Shown: piece by piece, positions 61,798-64,000 of the stretch
Layout: each line of letters starts with the position of its first letter
Numbering within the stretch: the first letter of the stretch is position 1
From: Motacilla alba alba
Taxonomy: Eukaryota > Chordata > Aves > Passeriformes > Motacillidae
DNA length: 64,000 bases
NCBI RefSeq assembly: GCF_015832195.1
Contig: NC_052017.1
Span: forward strand, 81,283,801 to 81,347,800
Direction of reading: 5' to 3'
Program-made: the position numbers and the translations under genes
Notes under the pieces: model-generated
Told to the model about the DNA's origin: nothing
Database searches by the model: none
What the model saw: the letters and a program-made list of their open reading frames with translations, nothing else

Positions 61798-64000
61798 TTT
61801 GACCTTAAAATATTTTATATTTCTTTGTAAATCATAATTGCTCAAGTCTGCTTTGATGTCAGCAGACATGGATTAGTGAACAAAGATCTTGTGTAACAAA
61901 TCACAGTACAGGGGTAATGGTCTTCCAACTGGCAATCATTGCTGGTTTTAAAATGAAATTATGAAATGGGAAAAAATGCTTGAAAATAAAGACTGCTGGG
62001 CATAGAAAATGCTGAGATATGTAGCAGGAAGGTTTAGTAATAAATGATCACTGAATTGAACTGAAATCAACAGTGGGCTGTCATAATCAGGAGTTAGATG
62101 TCACTGTTGAAAGTCTGCATATACACTTGCTAAATGAATTGTCCAGCTTCATAAAGTTATAGACCATTTAAAGCAAAACTCCAGGAATAAAATCAATCAA
62201 AATTTTAAAAAATACACTGTAATGGGTAGATGGAGGAGTAAATTATGAGTATCATCTTCACAGTCATAGAAAAACAAATTACAGTTTTATGACTGAAGTA
62301 GCTGAAGTGAGAAAATAGATGGAAACAAGTGAGTGACAGGCAAGGAAGCTAATTAACCAGGCTTTTCAGATACTCAGTGGGGTAATTCAGCCCACATGAA
62401 GCTTTGCAATGGCTTCTAGTACCTGAATTAAACAGTTGGAAGACAGTGCAAGGTATCTCAGCCACTGCCATACTTAGCACAGATGTAACAAGTAAAAGTG
62501 TAAGTGAATATGCAGCTAGAAACTGTGTTTAAAACACCCTGATTCTTTAGGCTAGCATGGAGTTCATTGGAAAATGTGTCATTAAGGGATAAAATTTAAA
62601 AAAATAAAGAAATTGATGAACTGCTTTCTAAACAGATTTTTTTGCCTGTATTTTTTCTGGCTAGAGTGAATATTTCTGCTATTGAGGAAAATGCATCCTG
62701 CCAATAGTGTTCAATAGCAAGTGCAATTACATTACTAAACAAAATAAGCAACATTATATACTTCTTCCTTAATGTATCTCCCCTTTCAAGTCTGCATTTT
62801 GCTTTTAATTGCAGCCCAGTTTCAACATGTGCTGGACATGAGCTCCATCCCAGGCTTCTTCTAAAGTCTCATAAATATTCTCCCAGAAGAGACAGGTTCA
62901 AAGTTTTCCTCAGTCCAAAAAAATTAACTGAGCTTCCCACCTCTTAAGCAAGTACTCTAATCAATATGCAATCATACAAAATACTTCTGTTCAGGCACCT
63001 TCTCTGAGAAGAATCCTACCAGTACCAAAGCACTTGGAATGAAATCCTGAGTCAGACCAATCTTCTACTTTTCTCTAGGGTAGAAGTCTGCAGTGTCTTT
63101 TCCCCTGCCTCATCCCAGCCTCCCCCCAACCCTAGATATGTATTACATAATAAGAAAAGCTGTGGTGGATATTCTGGTAAAATATTCTCCACCTTTCTGT
63201 GATAGCTCTGATAACTGTGCAAATAAAACTGTAGCTGAGAACCTCTGTAGAGAATTCAGGAATCGACAACACGACATGGTTAGGGATTTCTCCCAGGAGG
63301 ACAAGCCTGAGCTGTGGAAAAGAGTGTAAATAATGATAGTAACTCAACAGCAGAAAAAGACCAGGGTAACTTCAAAGACAGTATTGCATGAACCTGGTTC
63401 ACACCCTTTACAAACAGGCACTGCATGACCGAAACCCCAAAAACCCACAGTATACATAAATTCTACAAAGCTCCCACCCAGTTCACCATATGGAAACACT
63501 GAGCAACACAGCAGAAGTTCCCATCCCTCTGTACAGTCAGAGTGGAGAGAGAGGCAAATCTATCTTGTGGGCCATCTGCATCCCTTCAGATATATCCATT
63601 AACTGTACACAGTGCTGAAGTTTCTGTTTTGTCAATGAATAAATTTAATGTCTACAGAAAGTGATCTAAATATGAGTCAAAATTAACACAAGGAACACCA
63701 AGATACCACCAGGAAGGATCTCTAATCACTTAAGGAACATAATCATGGCTGATGTCTCCTCAGTCTGTTCTGACCTACAGAAAACTCTGTGTGCTTCCTG
63801 GCAATGGGGAAATTTTACATTCAAGCACAGGTATTTTTTCAGTATCAGTGAATATCAAGTAATCAGATGTCTAGTGCTTCACTATCAAAATAGACTGTAT
63901 TTAAAAGCAAATGAAGACAAAGTTAAGTAGCTATGACTAATTTCTCAAGAGAGTACTACAGTTCACTGAGTTGCTCAAAAAAATGTAGTACATCATATAT

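Larger units (their letters stand above)
1..64000 (-). other. ADCY2: ADCY2 gene body, internal part (12 coding exons and their introns)
   Basis: Adenylyl cyclase 2 is a plasma-membrane enzyme that makes cAMP from ATP. It is activated by Gs-alpha, conditionally by G-beta-gamma, and by protein kinase C. Twelve exons on the minus strand join in frame (150, 149, 112, 128, 159, 133, 177, 44, 81, 70, 98 and 85 nt; 462 codons) with no stop or frameshift and GT/AG at all visible junctions. Type 2 was chosen over the close paralogues ADCY4 and ADCY7 because of the C1b segments MTRYLESWGAAKPFAHLHHR and QWLKSEDIQRISLLFYNK and the segment before C1a ending NNFHNLYVKRHTNVS, all of which I recall as type 2. 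Start codon, 5' exons, C2 domain and stop codon lie outside the window. Exon numbers 4-15 are my estimate from the protein position. Confidence 0.95.
59965..64000 (-). other. ADCY2: ADCY2 intron, partial, 5' side
   Basis: Intron sequence upstream of the first visible exon; I looked for the preceding exon (third to fifth helices of membrane domain 1) on the minus strand and did not find it. It holds a tiny CR1-like remnant (60142-60169), a perfect CRE palindrome (61018-61025) and a 10-bp hairpin (61774-61797). No gene recognised on either strand. Confidence 0.8.

Noticed and set aside
63093..63329. Plus-strand open frame of 78 codons as a possible gene fragment
   Set aside because: It looks protein-like in parts but I recognise no family, and no splice partner or reading-frame extension is visible.
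1..64000. tRNA or rRNA genes, CRISPR arrays, bacterial operons
   Set aside because: No cloverleaf with conserved tRNA boxes, no spaced direct repeats of CRISPR type, and the exon-intron structure and CR1 elements show this is animal nuclear DNA.

Overview
The window is a stretch of a vertebrate, almost certainly avian, nuclear genome lying inside one large gene on the minus strand, ADCY2 (adenylyl cyclase type 2). The evidence for a bird is the presence of CR1 LINE fragments, one with the typical (ATTCTATGA)n 3' end, an LTR-like repeat resembling ones I remember from songbird genomes, AT-rich sequence with few repeats, and fairly compact introns. A passerine is plausible but not proven. There is no bacterial-style gene organisation and no complete gene other than this part of ADCY2.

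Twelve coding exons can be placed to the base. They run from high to low coordinates: 59964-59815, 26426-26278, 25199-25088, 23993-23866, 19080-18922, 18557-18425, 18095-17919, 16628-16585, 14289-14209, 10089-10020, 7680-7583 and 1963-1879. Every junction has GT and AG on the minus strand. The split codons join in frame, and the twelve exons give one uninterrupted 462-codon stretch (1386 nt). Counting from my memory of the human protein, this is about residues 190-651 of roughly 1091. The window therefore holds the last helix of the first membrane domain, the coupling helix, the whole catalytic C1a domain, the regulatory C1b region and the first two helices of the second membrane domain. The 5' exons (start codon, first five helices) lie beyond position 64000. 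The 3' exons (rest of the second membrane domain, C2 domain, stop codon) lie to the left of position 1.

Layout: 59965-64000 is intron upstream of the first visible exon. 26427-59814 is one intron of about 33.4 kb holding the LTR-like repeats, two of the clear CR1 fragments and several simple repeats. 14.2-26.4 kb is a compact block with the whole catalytic C1a domain and most of C1b. 1-14.2 kb holds the end of C1b and the start of the second membrane domain, separated by 2-6 kb introns. Residue numbers called 'window residue' count from the first codon of exon 59964-59815; adding 189 gives the approximate human number.

I found no undescribed gene system. The most structured unexplained DNA is an alternating cluster of AGGTA/TACCT motifs next to a catalytic exon (25370-25510), a perfect CRE inside an inverted repeat (61012-61029), a 20-bp perfect palindrome (50905-50924) and a pair of mutually exclusive hairpins (13804-13838).
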